The notes: generated by a model not told the origin, from the letters alone. Shown: positions 8,740-17,932, counted from the stretch's first letter. The stretch: DNA of 64,000 nt from Chryseobacterium sp. SNU WT5 (GCF_007362475.1 NZ_CP041687.1:2852001-2916000); one strand, 5' to 3'. Translations and numbers: made by a program.

Positions 8740-8755
8740 ATCTCCTGTTAGATGA

Positions 8756-10333
8756 TTATTCAGAAGAATGATCTTCTTTGTCTTTCGGTTCCTGCTGTCT
8801 AGGCTCTTCTTTCGGATTTTGTGGATACACCACTTTCGTTTTTTCTTTAACGATGGTCGCTTCTTTTGTCTCTTCCCCTTTTAAATAGGTAGGTAAATTA
8901 AGTCCAGCCATATTAAATAAATCATTCAAAGGTGGTACTGATTTCATCATCCCGGAAACAAAATTAGAAGTGGACGTGGTCCCATCAGCGTTATTTCCAC
9001 CATCCCAAACGGTTATTTTATCGATCTTGATATTCTTAACCGCTTCTACTTGAGTTTTCACCAATTCCGGTAATTTTTCAATTAAGAGTAATTGGAATGC
9101 ACTGTTAGTATCTCCGCCGGCAGCTTGTACGATTTTATCGTATCCTTGAGCTTGCTTGGTTAGTATTTCATATAAACCTTTCGCTTCGGCGTCCATTTTC
9201 GCAAATATCGCATCTGCTTCACCTCGTGCTTCCAATCTTATTTTTTCAGCATCGGCTTCAGCAGCAATAATTTGTTTCTGTTTCGCAATCTCTGCGGGAA
9301 TTACAATATTAGCATTTTGAGTTGCACGCTCTCTTTCTGCTCTGGCTTGTTCAGCACGTTGTTCTGCAACATAGGATTCTTCCAAAGCTTGTGCTGCTTG
9401 AACTTTCTCTGCAGCCATTGCCAATTTGCTGGCTTCTGCTTCTTTCTCACGGCGCAAAGCATCTGATTGTGCAATGGTAATTTTAGCCTCATTTTCCCCT
9501 TTTACAGCGAGTGAATCTGCTTCTGATGTTGCAATTCTTGATTCTTTTGCTGCAACAGCCCGACCAATACTTTCGTCTTTGGCTGCGGAAGCAATACTTA
9601 CTTCACGGTCTTTATTGGTGATGGCAATTTTAACATCACGATCTCGGTGTGTTTCTGCAATTTGAGTTTCACGTTCCCGATCAGCAATCGCTTTTCCAGT
9701 TTCCCCGATTTTTTCTTGTTCAGCAACAGAAATTTTAGCTTCGTTGATTGCTTTTGCAGCAGCTTCTTTTCCTAAAGCTTCAATATATCCAGACTCATCT
9801 TTAATATCGGTAACGTTGACGTTGATTAGCTTTAGACCAATCTTTTTCAATTCATTATCAACATTTTTTGCAATGTTTTCTAGGAATTTATCACGGTCGG
9901 AGTTAATTTCTTCAATCGTCATCATCGCAACGACCAAACGCAATTGTCCAAAAAGAATATCTTTAGATAATTCCTGAATTTGCTCTGTCGTTAATCCTAA
10001 TAGTCTTTCCGCTGCATTTCCCATAGAATCAGGTTCTGTAGAAATCGCAATTGTAAATCGACACGGAACATCAACTCTAATGTTTTGTTTTGAAAGTGCG
10101 TTGGTTAAATTAGCTTCAATGGAGATTGGTTTTAAATCAAGATATGCATAATCCTGAATTACAGGCCAAATAAAAGCTCCACCACCGTGAATACATTTTG
10201 CAGATTGACCACCTGTTTTTCCGTAAACCACTAAAATTTTGTCCGATGGACAACGTTTGTACCTTGAAATTAGGGCCAGAATAGTTACAAAAACTACGAA
10301 CGCTCCAATGCCAATAAGAATAAATCCTTCCAT
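8756..10333 (-). CDS. Flotillin-like SPFH membrane-scaffold protein
   Basis: A 525-residue flotillin (FloT/YqiK type). Residues 3-23 form one membrane segment, followed by an SPFH/band-7 domain (about 25-200). A long Ala/Glu/Lys-rich coiled coil (about 195-400) is rich in AEKxxxA and EAxA patterns, and an acidic/proline tail ends in KDKEDHSSE. Flotillins assemble into membrane microdomains and organise other membrane proteins; bacterial homologues lie on the inner membrane. The NfeD-like gene sits 14 bases upstream on the same strand, a pairing well known for this family (YuaF-FloT, YqiJ-YqiK), so the two are almost surely one operon. The start chosen gives the usual hydrophobic N-terminus. 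It ends facing cvfB at a shared terminator. Confidence 0.93.
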   Translation of the reverse strand: MEGFILIGIGAFVVFVTILALISRYKRCPSDKILVVYGKTGGQSAKCIHGGGAFIWPVIQDYAYLDLKPISIEANLTNALSKQNIRVDVPCRFTIAISTEPDSMGNAAERLLGLTTEQIQELSKDILFGQLRLVVAMMTIEEINSDRDKFLENIAKNVDNELKKIGLKLINVNVTDIKDESGYIEALGKEAAAKAINEAKISVAEQEKIGETGKAIADRERETQIAETHRDRDVKIAITNKDREVSIASAAKDESIGRAVAAKESRIATSEADSLAVKGENEAKITIAQSDALRREKEAEASKLAMAAEKVQAAQALEESYVAEQRAEQARAERERATQNANIVIPAEIAKQKQIIAAEADAEKIRLEARGEADAIFAKMDAEAKGLYEILTKQAQGYDKIVQAAGGDTNSAFQLLLIEKLPELVKTQVEAVKNIKIDKITVWDGGNNADGTTSTSNFVSGMMKSVPPLNDLFNMAGLNLPTYLKGEETKEATIVKEKTKVVYPQNPKEEPRQQEPKDKEDHSSE

Positions 10334-10347
10334 TAATATTTATGTTT

Positions 10348-10917
10348 TTAAATTTTTTCTACAAATAAAATTTGATCTTCCACTTTTACGACTTTCACAT
10401 TGTTTCCTGCATAGATCTTTTTTTCCTGCTCAGTTACTGCTTCCAATTCATGAACACTTCCATTTACACTAATCTGTACTTTTCCTGAACCCATTTTATG
10501 GCCAGGAATCGTCATATAGACTACCGCATTTTTTCCTAAAGTAGTTTTGATGTTGAAAGTGTTGTCTTCCTGTAATTTTAAAATTTGCTTAATGATAAAG
10601 AAGAATATTCCCACGAAGATAACGCCTACGACAAAAGACATGATTACCAAAATAGATTCATTTACTTTTCCATAAAAAGCTACTCCGGTCCAACCGAATC
10701 CAAGTAAGAAATTAATTAGATTTCTAAATGAAAACAATTCGAATGGCGCCTCAACATCATGAAAATCACCATCGAAGTCTGCATCTAAATCTGCAGTAGC
10801 ATCGGTTCCTAAAAAGGTCATTACAGTCTGAAAAATAAAAATTAAACTTGCAAAAAGAGAGAGGTACCAGAAGGCTTTTTGTAAAGCAGGCATCTCTGAA
10901 AAGAATTCTGTAATCAT
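10348..10917 (-). CDS. NfeD-like OB-fold membrane protein, flotillin partner
   Basis: A 189-residue membrane protein with hydrophobic segments at about residues 15-38, 68-85 and 88-112, then a soluble OB-fold domain (about 125-189). Typical sequence is TTLGKNAVVYMTIPGHKMGSG followed by a GNNVKVVKVED ending, as in YuaF/NfeD C-terminal domains. The N-terminal periplasmic loop is acidic (TADLDADFDGDFHD), resembling YqiJ-type partners. It lies 14 bases upstream of the flotillin gene and is probably translated from the same message; the two proteins are expected to interact in the inner membrane. No protease domain of the long NfeD type is present. The family call is firm; its precise activity is not known. 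Confidence 0.85.
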   Translation of the reverse strand: MITEFFSEMPALQKAFWYLSLFASLIFIFQTVMTFLGTDATADLDADFDGDFHDVEAPFELFSFRNLINFLLGFGWTGVAFYGKVNESILVIMSFVVGVIFVGIFFFIIKQILKLQEDNTFNIKTTLGKNAVVYMTIPGHKMGSGKVQISVNGSVHELEAVTEQEKKIYAGNNVKVVKVEDQILFVEKI

Positions 10918-10968
10918 AAGTGTTAAATGTGGTGCTAATATAAAGAAAAGATCTTGCTTTTGGGAGTT

Positions 10969-11316
10969 TTATTCCTTTCGTACCAGTAAAATCCAGTCAT
11001 CTTCTAGCAGTTTATATCCAATGTCATAAAGATACCTATATTCGGCACCATTTTTATAAACAATCAGGCTGGTAAAATACTCGAAATGAAAACCTTCTGA
11101 AATTAATTTATTTCGTGTTGTTTTTGCTTTTCCATCAATAAATTTTTGTTCAGAAAGAATTCGGTGGTTTTTGCGCAATCTGTTATTAATATTGCGCATT
11201 AGGTTAGATGAATCTTTGTTGTGGTTATTGTTGTAAGAATTCCGACAACCGTCATTACAAAATTTCTTATCGCTTCTGCCTATAATTTTTGCGCCACATT
11301 CTAAACAGTTTTCCAT
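10969..11316 (-). CDS. Small zinc-ribbon protein of unknown function
   Basis: A 115-residue protein with an N-terminal zinc ribbon: C4-x2-C7 (CLEC) and C20-x3-C24 (KFCNDGCRNSYNNN), a treble-clef pattern seen in many short Bacteroidota proteins. The rest is basic and probably alpha/beta, ending in a DIGYKLLEDDWILLVRKE strand pattern, and shows no other motif. The ribbon and the basic middle part (NRLRKNHRILSEQK) suggest nucleic-acid binding, but that is inference only. It starts 21 bases after the stop of the GLPGLI gene on the same strand and may be cotranscribed with it. I do not recognise a named family beyond the zinc-ribbon type. Confidence 0.75.
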   Translation of the reverse strand: MENCLECGAKIIGRSDKKFCNDGCRNSYNNNHNKDSSNLMRNINNRLRKNHRILSEQKFIDGKAKTTRNKLISEGFHFEYFTSLIVYKNGAEYRYLYDIGYKLLEDDWILLVRKE

Positions 11317-11336
11317 GATCAGACTTTTTAAAGTGA

Positions 11337-12140
11337 TTATTTCAGAAGGTCTATTTCGATGATGTTATTATCTCGAGCTATTCTTTTAAGACTCATGATT
11401 TCTAACTCTCTATAGGTATCTGCATTTACTTTTCCAAGCAGATGAGCCGTAGGATTGATACGATTTGTTTTATAGACTTTGGTGTATTCAGGATAACTAA
11501 CCGCAATCATTTCGCTCGGCTTTTTTAAATCAGGATATTTCACAGTCGTGCTGAAGTTTTTAATTCCTGCTAAAATGAATTGATGACTTGCAGTGTTGTC
11601 TTCAATTTTAACGATGAGCCCGGGTAATCCAGAAAATTTATAAGGACCATCTTGAATCGGAATATCCTTCGTAAACCAAGCGGTCCATCTTCTTCCGCCA
11701 AAGTCTGCAGTCGCTTTTTGAGCTTTATAATTCAAAACGGTAATAAATTCGGACTGTAGTTTCCAGTTGATCTTTAAGTTTTGATCGATAATATACTCGT
11801 CCTGTCCAATGCTCGAAATGTAGATGATATTCTTCGACTTATTATTTTTAATCACCCGATCGCTCACTTTCTTTCTTGATTGCGGAGGTGGAATAATATT
11901 ATTGCTTAACTGATTCAAAACCGTTGAATCCGCCAGGTATTTATTATAACTAAAATATTCTGATTGATTAGAGTTGATATTTAATATCATTCGTTCCGTG
12001 ACCACATTTGCTCGATTAGTACTGTCGGCGACGAAAGTATAATCGTATATAAACTGTTTGGTTTGCGAAAATGTGACGACATTAGATAGCATAAAGATCG
12101 CTAAAGCAATCTTTTTAAATAGAGTAGTTGTGTTTTTCAT
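11337..12140 (-). CDS. GLPGLI family exported protein
   Basis: A 267-residue protein carrying the GLPGLI signature (YKFSGLPGLIVKIED, about residues 168-182) that defines this Bacteroidota family. It has a signal peptide (hydrophobic residues 9-24, cut near FSQ). Other family features are the RRWTAWFTKDIPIQDGP segment just before the signature and the early FIYDYTFVADS strand. The family is exported and its function is unknown; some members accompany TonB receptors or peptidases, but none is adjacent here. A minus-strand -7 element (TATATTTG, 12164-12157) lies just upstream, so the gene likely starts its own transcript, which may run on into the zinc-ribbon gene. Confidence 0.9.
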   Translation of the reverse strand: MKNTTTLFKKIALAIFMLSNVVTFSQTKQFIYDYTFVADSTNRANVVTERMILNINSNQSEYFSYNKYLADSTVLNQLSNNIIPPPQSRKKVSDRVIKNNKSKNIIYISSIGQDEYIIDQNLKINWKLQSEFITVLNYKAQKATADFGGRRWTAWFTKDIPIQDGPYKFSGLPGLIVKIEDNTASHQFILAGIKNFSTTVKYPDLKKPSEMIAVSYPEYTKVYKTNRINPTAHLLGKVNADTYRELEIMSLKRIARDNNIIEIDLLK

Positions 12141-12156
12141 CAGTTCATTTGTTACT

Positions 12157-12164
12157 CAAATATA
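12157..12164 (-). promoter_or_regulatory. -7 element for the GLPGLI gene
   Basis: Read on the minus strand the sequence is TATATTTG, an exact TAnnTTTG match ending 17 bases before the ATG at 12140. No clear -33 element is seen. Confidence 0.45.
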
Positions 12165-12255
12165 TAAAATTTTGGTGTAAAAATGATCTTATTTGTACTA
12201 ATTAGCCTGTGGAAACTACTAAAAACTAATGCTTAAGTTAAATAAATAGAACGCA

Positions 12256-12666
12256 TTACATTGACACCGCATTCTGCTGGTCCAACTTATCTTTAAGCCT
12301 ATTAAAAAAATGATCAAACTCATCACGCTGACTTTTTTTGATCTGAGATTTTATAATTTTCAAAGTTTTGCCGGCAGTTTTAAAAGTATAATCATCTGCA
12401 TAGTACTTTGCTTCAACCAGTTCGCTTAAATTGACTTCTTTTGCAGGTATTGAAAAGACCGTAATTTTCTCTGAAGTTACTTCAAAGTATTTTTTTACAT
12501 ACTCGTAAAGAAAATATGATAGATAAAAGATCCCTAAAAAAAGAAATAAAGAATCAAGTAATTGCAGTTCGGGTGAAGTTAATAATTTTGATATTCCTAA
12601 AAAAGTCCAGATACAACCCAATATTAAATTGAGAGCTAATTTTTTAGTTGTAAAAGAGTATTTCAT
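12256..12666 (-). CDS. Small membrane protein with a PH-like C-terminal region
   Basis: A 136-residue protein of unknown function. Two hydrophobic helices (about residues 10-28 and 36-56) are followed by a soluble part with YFEVTSEKITVFSIPAKEVNLSELVEAKYYADDY, a pattern of short strands like bacterial PH-type domains. A basic amphipathic helix (SQRDEFDHFFNRLKDKLDQQ) ends the protein. This layout is frequent in Bacteroidota hypothetical proteins. It stands alone: 115 bases separate it from the GLPGLI promoter side and 205 from the acyl-CoA synthetase gene. Nothing in the context points to a function. A similar layout, without evident homology, is seen in the protein at 35224-35706. Confidence 0.7.
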   Translation of the reverse strand: MKYSFTTKKLALNLILGCIWTFLGISKLLTSPELQLLDSLFLFLGIFYLSYFLYEYVKKYFEVTSEKITVFSIPAKEVNLSELVEAKYYADDYTFKTAGKTLKIIKSQIKKSQRDEFDHFFNRLKDKLDQQNAVSM

Positions 12667-12819
12667 AGATTTGTGTTATTATTTCAGTATCAATTAAAAG
12701 TTAACGTTTTTTCACTACAAAAGAAGTTTTTGGAGTGAAAATGAAAGCTTGATGATTGAACTTTTATAATAAAAGAATGATCGATCAGATAAGTTGCATT
12801 GGTCACAAAAAACGACAAG

Positions 12820-12843
12820 AAACACGGCTAGAAAACCGTGTTC
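12820..12843 (-). terminator. Terminator hairpin after the acyl-CoA synthetase gene
   Basis: The arms AACACGG (12821-12827) and CCGTGTT (12836-12842) form a 7-bp stem. On the minus strand it is followed by an interrupted T-rich tract, so it is a fair but not ideal terminator. Confidence 0.55.
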
Positions 12844-12871
12844 CATTATATCTTAGATCATGACAAAGAAT

Positions 12872-14650
12872 TTAATCCTTATGTCCGTACAATTCATTAT
12901 ACAAGTGGATATATCGCTCCTTCACAGCTTTTCTTTTCAGTTTTAAAGTTGGCGTCAATAAACCTAATTCGATCGACCAAATTTCTGGAGTCAATTCAAA
13001 TTTCTTGATTTGTTCCCAATGTCCAAGTTTGGTATTCAGATAATCAATTTCTTTTTTAATTCTTTCTTTAAGTTCAGGGCTTTTTGCCATTTCTGCAGTT
13101 GCAGTTCCTACATTTATATTCTTTCTTTCAGCCCAGTTTTTAATGAAATTATAATCTGGTTGAACCAAAGCACACGGCATTTTCTCACCGTCACCTACCA
13201 CCATGATCTGCTCAATAAATTTAGAAGCTTTTGCTAAATTCTCAATAACTTGTGGTGCGATATATTTTCCACCCGACGTTTTAAACATTTCTTTTTTACG
13301 ATCGGTGATATGTAAATAGCCTTCATCATCCAGGTGTCCGATATCACCGGTTCTGAAATAACCATCTGCTGTAAATGCTTCTTTAGTCATTTCCTCATTC
13401 TTAAAATACCCTTTAAAGACAGAAGGTCCTTTTACGGTAATCTCTCCATCTTCCTGTATTTTAACGTCCAGATTGTCCAAAACATGACCTACCGTTCCGA
13501 TTTTGATCTTACCAAAACTATTCACGGCAATTACGGGAGACGTTTCCGTTAAACCATAACCTTCTAAAATGGGGATTCCCGCATTTTGGAACATTTTATT
13601 CAACCTCGTGGATAAAGCTGCAGAACCCGAAACCAGCGTGATAATATTACCGCCTAATCCCTCGCGCCATTTTGAAAATACAAGTTTGTCTGCAATGATC
13701 TGTTTCAAACCAGAAGGCTTGCCGATCTTCTCCTTCGCTTTATTGACTCCTAATGCCCAAAGAAAAATTTTAGACTTTAAGCCGCCTGCACTTGTTCCTT
13801 TGTCGTAAATTTTATCATATACTTTTTCGACTAGTCGTGGTACAACCGACATAAGATGAGGCTGTACTTCCTTGATGTTGTCACCCATTTTTTCAATACT
13901 TTCCGCAAAGTAAATAGCATAACCGTTATATTGATAAAGGTAAAAAAGCATTCTTTCAAAAATATGACAGATCGGAAGGAAACTTAAAATTTTAATATCG
14001 GTAAATTCCAAACCTTTAACCCTCGGGATTCTTGAGTTAGAAGCCAATACATTGGCCACAATATTTTGGTGTGAAAGCATAACTCCTTTTGGTCTTCCCG
14101 TAGTTCCTGAGGTGTAGATTACCGTGGCCAGATCTTCTGAATTGATCGCGTTTGATAAATCTTCAACTTCATTTTGTGTAGCATCATCACTTCCTAAATC
14201 AATAATCTCGCGCCAGTTAGGAGCACTTTCTATTGCATCAAAAGTGAAAACACCTTGTAAACTTTCTACTTTCGATCTGATTTTCATTACTTTATCATAA
14301 AGTTCACGATCGGAAACGAAACAGTATTTTACATCTGCATTATTAAAAATAAAATCATAATCTTCAGCAGATATACTAGGGTAAACAGGAACCGATACAG
14401 CACCAATTTGGGCAATACCCAAGTCCATAACTGCCCATTCTGTTCGGGTTGCAGTGGTAATTAATGCAATCTTATCTCCTGGTTTAATACCTAACTTTAG
14501 TAATCCCCTGGAAATCTTATTTCCTAGTGTAGTTAATTCTACAGTAGAGGTTTTCTGCCACTTCCCATCATACTTCGTGACGAACATATCGTCTCTAGAA
14601 TATTTTTCTAATGCATTGTGGGCAAAATCAAAAGTTCTTTTTATTGTCAT
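12872..14650 (-). CDS. Long-chain acyl-CoA synthetase (AMP-forming)
   Basis: A 592-residue adenylate-forming ligase that activates fatty acids to acyl-CoA through an acyl-AMP intermediate. The family signatures are all present: VIYTSGTTGRPKGVMLSH (about residue 180), GYGLTETSPVIAVN, YFRTGDIGHLDDEG, and TDRKKEMFKTSGGKYIAP with the hinge and catalytic lysine region. Length and the CHIFER plus LVSGSAALS segments fit the long-chain FadD/ACSL class rather than acetyl-CoA synthetase. It is divergent from an acyl-CoA dehydrogenase gene, with 169 bases between them. The pair can feed exogenous fatty acids into beta-oxidation or lipid synthesis. The chain-length preference cannot be read from sequence. 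Confidence 0.93.
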   Translation of the reverse strand: MTIKRTFDFAHNALEKYSRDDMFVTKYDGKWQKTSTVELTTLGNKISRGLLKLGIKPGDKIALITTATRTEWAVMDLGIAQIGAVSVPVYPSISAEDYDFIFNNADVKYCFVSDRELYDKVMKIRSKVESLQGVFTFDAIESAPNWREIIDLGSDDATQNEVEDLSNAINSEDLATVIYTSGTTGRPKGVMLSHQNIVANVLASNSRIPRVKGLEFTDIKILSFLPICHIFERMLFYLYQYNGYAIYFAESIEKMGDNIKEVQPHLMSVVPRLVEKVYDKIYDKGTSAGGLKSKIFLWALGVNKAKEKIGKPSGLKQIIADKLVFSKWREGLGGNIITLVSGSAALSTRLNKMFQNAGIPILEGYGLTETSPVIAVNSFGKIKIGTVGHVLDNLDVKIQEDGEITVKGPSVFKGYFKNEEMTKEAFTADGYFRTGDIGHLDDEGYLHITDRKKEMFKTSGGKYIAPQVIENLAKASKFIEQIMVVGDGEKMPCALVQPDYNFIKNWAERKNINVGTATAEMAKSPELKERIKKEIDYLNTKLGHWEQIKKFELTPEIWSIELGLLTPTLKLKRKAVKERYIHLYNELYGHKD

Positions 14651-14819
14651 ATCTAAATATTTTTTACTGATAAATTATAAATAACCAATGGAACACTGAT
14701 TATTTGTAAAAATATCATTTTTATTTTAACTCGCAAGAACATTTATAAAGGAATATTTGTTTTAATTTTTTACTTTTTAGAAATATTGTAAATTTACCAC
14801 CAAACAATTTTTAAACTTT

Positions 14820-15959
14820 ATGAATTTTAATTTATCTGAAGAACAGTTAATGATTCAGCAAGCGGCAAGAGATTTTGCTCAAACTGAACTTTTACCAGGA
14901 GTAATAGAAAGGGATAACGCTCAGAGGTTTCCGCACGAACAGGTAAAGAAAATGGGGGAACTTGGATTTTTAGGAATGATGGTTGATCCGAAATATGGTG
15001 GTGCCGGTATGGACAGTATATCTTATGTTTGTGCCATTGAAGAAATTGCCAAAGTAGACGCTTCCGCTGCGGTCGTAATGTCTGTAAACAATTCTTTGGT
15101 TTGTGCGGGCTTGGAAAAATATTGTAACGAAGAGCAAAAAATGAAATATTTAGTGCCTCTTGCAAGTGGGGAAGTGATTGGTGCTTTCGCTTTATCTGAG
15201 CCAGAAGCTGGTTCTGATGCCACTTCTCAGCAAACTACAGCGGTAGACAGAGGAGATCACTATATATTAAACGGTACCAAAAACTGGATTACCAATGGTG
15301 GAAACGCTACTTACTATATTGTTATTGCACAAACTGATCCCGAAAAGAAACACAAAGGAATTAATGCCTTTATCGTAGAAAAAGGATGGCCAGGTTTTGA
15401 GATCGGACCAAAAGAAGATAAATTAGGAATTCGTGGGAGTGATACCCATTCTCTATTATTCACGGATGTGAAGGTTCCTAAAGAGAATAGAATCGGAGAA
15501 GATGGTTTCGGATTTGCATTTGCAATGGGAGTTTTAAATGGTGGTAGAATCGGGATTGCTTCTCAGGCTTTAGGAATCGCTTCTGGTGCTTATGAGCTGG
15601 CATTAAAATATGCGAAAACCAGAAAAGCTTTTAAAACGGAGATTATCAATCACCAAGCGATCGCTTTTAAATTAGCAGATATGGCTACATCTATTATGGC
15701 AGCCAGAATGTTATGTTATAAAGCAGCGGTTGAAAAAGATGAAGGAAAAGATATTTCTGAAATCGGTGCGATGGCGAAATTATATGCGTCGCAAGTCGCA
15801 ATGGATACTTCAATTGAAGCGGTCCAGATCCATGGGGGTTATGGATACGTAAAAGAATACCATGTAGAAAGAATGATGCGTGATGCGAAGATTACCCAAA
15901 TATATGAGGGAACTTCTGAAATCCAAAAAATTGTTATTTCCAGAAGTATCGCCAAATAA
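14820..15959 (+). CDS. Acyl-CoA dehydrogenase
   Basis: A 379-residue FAD-dependent acyl-CoA dehydrogenase catalysing alpha,beta-dehydrogenation of acyl-CoA in beta-oxidation or branched-chain amino acid breakdown. The usual three domains are present: helical N-terminus, middle beta domain with GAFALSEPEAGSDA and NWITNGG, and C-terminal helical domain with QIHGGYGYVKEYHVERMMRDAK. The catalytic Glu lies in QIYEGTSEIQ near the end, the position used by short-chain (butyryl-type) enzymes. Length is normal. The gene starts at 14820 behind a weak -7-like TAAATTTA (14789-14796), divergent from the acyl-CoA synthetase gene. A short membrane-protein gene follows after 22 bases. Substrate is probably short-chain but is not proved by sequence. 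Confidence 0.93.
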   Translation: MNFNLSEEQLMIQQAARDFAQTELLPGVIERDNAQRFPHEQVKKMGELGFLGMMVDPKYGGAGMDSISYVCAIEEIAKVDASAAVVMSVNNSLVCAGLEKYCNEEQKMKYLVPLASGEVIGAFALSEPEAGSDATSQQTTAVDRGDHYILNGTKNWITNGGNATYYIVIAQTDPEKKHKGINAFIVEKGWPGFEIGPKEDKLGIRGSDTHSLLFTDVKVPKENRIGEDGFGFAFAMGVLNGGRIGIASQALGIASGAYELALKYAKTRKAFKTEIINHQAIAFKLADMATSIMAARMLCYKAAVEKDEGKDISEIGAMAKLYASQVAMDTSIEAVQIHGGYGYVKEYHVERMMRDAKITQIYEGTSEIQKIVISRSIAK

Positions 15960-15981
15960 CTACTATAAATAAAAATTTGCC

Positions 15982-16344
15982 ATGAAAAAAGTTTGGATCA
16001 TTGTTGTTGCCGTTCTCCTTGTTTTGGGAGGTTTTATGTGGTACAAGTATTTTTTCGTATTCGCTGAAGGAGTAAAATCCGGATATCTTAATTATGCGAA
16101 CAAGAAAGGATATATTTTTAAAACCTATGAAGGTAAATTAATTCAGGAAGGTTTTGGCCGTGGAAAAACGGGTGGCTTGACCAGTTATGAATTCGAATTT
16201 TCTGTCGAAAACGAAGCTGTTTTTAAACAACTCGAAGAAAACAGTGGAAAACAATTCGATCTGCATTACAAAGAATACAATGGTGCTATCCCGTGGCGAG
16301 GAAATACCAAATATGTGGTTGATAAAGTTGTCAACATGAAATAA
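15982..16344 (+). CDS. Small single-span exported protein, function unknown
   Basis: A 120-residue protein with one N-terminal hydrophobic segment (residues 5-24, signal anchor or signal peptide). A compact soluble domain follows, containing GYLNYANKKGYIFKTYEGKLIQEGF and a repeated aromatic pattern ending in GAIPWRGNTKYVVDKV. Proteins of this type in Bacteroidota databases sometimes carry the label 6-phosphogluconate dehydrogenase. Nothing here supports that: there is no Rossmann motif and the real gnd gene is at 53987-55423. The gene starts 22 bases after the acyl-CoA dehydrogenase stop and probably shares its transcript, which ends at a very strong terminator immediately downstream. Confidence 0.8.
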   Translation: MKKVWIIVVAVLLVLGGFMWYKYFFVFAEGVKSGYLNYANKKGYIFKTYEGKLIQEGFGRGKTGGLTSYEFEFSVENEAVFKQLEENSGKQFDLHYKEYNGAIPWRGNTKYVVDKVVNMK

Positions 16345-16346
16345 AA

Positions 16347-16385
16347 GAAAATCCTTTCAGCATCTGAAAGGATTTCTTATTTTTA
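16347..16385 (+). terminator. Strong rho-independent terminator
   Basis: A 12-bp perfect stem, AAATCCTTTCAG (16349-16360) with CTGAAAGGATTT (16364-16375), has a 3-base loop and a T-rich tail. It ends the acyl-CoA dehydrogenase transcript five bases before the next gene starts. Confidence 0.88.
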
Positions 16386-16389
16386 AAAA

Positions 16390-16632
16390 ATGAAAGAATA
16401 TTTATTAAAGAGAGAAAGAATATTTCACTTTTTGTCATTGGCACTCATCGCCGGTTCCTTATTTCTAAAAGATCCGATCCAGAAAATGACCATTTTAGGT
16501 TTAGGAATCGTTGGCCTTCTTTTGTTATCAATACTAAAGAAACAAAAAGCTCTGACCGTCATTTACTTGGCTCTTTTACTTTTGTCTGGGCTTGGCTATT
16601 ATTTAATTACGACCGGAAAACTTCAGTTTTAA
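16390..16632 (+). CDS. Small three-helix membrane protein
   Basis: An 80-residue protein consisting almost wholly of three hydrophobic helices (about residues 12-25, 31-45 and 53-76) with short basic loops (DPIQK, KKQKA). No motif beyond membrane topology is visible, and I do not recognise a family. It starts just after a strong terminator, so either it has its own promoter embedded there or it is expressed by read-through. It ends 25 bases before the convergent DUF4349 gene. The even hydrophobic pattern and absence of stops suggest a real gene, but the call rests on length and topology only. Confidence 0.6.
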   Translation: MKEYLLKRERIFHFLSLALIAGSLFLKDPIQKMTILGLGIVGLLLLSILKKQKALTVIYLALLLLSGLGYYLITTGKLQF

Positions 16633-16657
16633 CATTCACTCTTTAAGAAACTTTTAC

Positions 16658-17803
16658 TTATTTTTTAGGTAGATATTTCGAATAATCCGGCTCATTAGTA
16701 GGTTGATTATTTTCGTTTTCTATAATTTCTGATGGAGAAGTTACGCGAGTTGTTTCATGTTGAGTATTTATTTGGTTTCCTAAATCCTTTATTTTCCTTT
16801 TGTTTCTATTTCTTCGTATAAAAAACAAGATCAGGCCTGCAATAAGAAAAATAGGCCAAAAGGGTAGGACTGCGATCGTTATTTCTTCTAAAACTCTAAA
16901 TCCACTCATAAATGCGTTAGTTGATTTATCACCGAAAGAGTCTTGTCTTCCGTCGGTATCATTCCCGATAATACGAGTTTCGGCGAATTTCTCATTTTGT
17001 ATGAAGGTTAGTTCAATATCACACATCTGGTTAGAATCATACTCTGTTCCTTCACTTGCAGTACTTTTAAGCTGTACGTCTCCAAATTCTTTAGAAAGTG
17101 TTTGGCTTAACTGATCGAAATTTTGCAGCGGAACTTTTATAGAAATGTTTTCTCGTTGAATTCCCTCATTCTGACTAAAATTTTCACTAACAATATTTGC
17201 ATTGCTTTCACTAATCTTCAGATTCAACAATGATTTTGCATTCGGAAGTTCTTCTACTTTAATTTCAAATCTGGCAGATTTTACCAAAGGATCTTTATGA
17301 ACAATTGGTGGAATAACAACTGTGTTGTTTCGATTAATCTGTGGATTTTGACTTTCAGAATTTGGTGGCGTAGTTACTTTTTGGGTTTGCGTTTGTTGAA
17401 GTATTTTGTCAGCCGTTTTGCTTAAAACTGAAATTGCATTTTCACCATTCTTTAATAACTGACTAGCAGAATCTAATGTTTTTGCAACATCAGTTCCTGT
17501 TTTTACATGTTTTGTGATCTCAGCAATATCTTTGTTAATGGAATCGATCTTCCAAGTTCCAGACTTCAGAGTACTGTCGATTCTTTTGGTCTGTTTTTCA
17601 ATTTCTGGAATGATGACTTTTTTGGCAATTCCGTTGGAATCGTTCACCCTTTTCGAAATGGAATCCAAAATCTTTAAACCATCTCTTGCTTTGGTGAAAA
17701 GGCTATCCGCGGTTTTAATGGAACTGGTCGTATCATTAAATTCCTGCTTGCTACAGGAAAAAAGCAACATAAAAATAGAAAGAAACGCAATTATATTTTT
17801 CAT
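16658..17803 (-). CDS. DUF4349-type lipoprotein with coiled-coil region
   Basis: A 381-residue lipoprotein: the lipobox LLFSC places the lipidated Cys at residue 17. A long helical stretch (about 25-145) follows, built of Asp/Ser/Lys-rich heptads (DSISKRVNDSNG, ITKHVKTGTDVAKTLDSASQ) and likely coiled coil. The DUF4349 domain occupies about 175-285 (KSARFEIKVEELPNAKSLL and EGIQRENISIKVPLQNFDQL). A membrane helix near 300-325 and a basic cytoplasmic-like tail end it. The presence of both a lipobox and a C-terminal helix is common in this family, whose function is unknown. It stands between convergent and codirectional genes with no clear partner. Confidence 0.8.
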   Translation of the reverse strand: MKNIIAFLSIFMLLFSCSKQEFNDTTSSIKTADSLFTKARDGLKILDSISKRVNDSNGIAKKVIIPEIEKQTKRIDSTLKSGTWKIDSINKDIAEITKHVKTGTDVAKTLDSASQLLKNGENAISVLSKTADKILQQTQTQKVTTPPNSESQNPQINRNNTVVIPPIVHKDPLVKSARFEIKVEELPNAKSLLNLKISESNANIVSENFSQNEGIQRENISIKVPLQNFDQLSQTLSKEFGDVQLKSTASEGTEYDSNQMCDIELTFIQNEKFAETRIIGNDTDGRQDSFGDKSTNAFMSGFRVLEEITIAVLPFWPIFLIAGLILFFIRRNRNKRKIKDLGNQINTQHETTRVTSPSEIIENENNQPTNEPDYSKYLPKK

Positions 17804-17932
17804 TATTTTTTTTAATTGTAATCGACGCTAGATAATCAAATAGTATTCCCTTCGGTATTGCAAAAGACTCCTAAAATATTTAAGAGTCTGTATATCTATT
17901 CCTTGCAAATCAGTTTACAAAACCTTTACAAA

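Noticed and set aside
9272-9977. Several open frames on the plus strand opposite the flotillin gene
   Set aside because: They are antisense shadows of the Ala/Glu-rich coiled coil, with no start context or recognisable domain.
15982-16344. Label 6-phosphogluconate dehydrogenase for the small exported protein
   Set aside because: It is 120 residues with a membrane anchor and has no nucleotide-binding motif; the genuine enzyme is encoded at 53987-55423.
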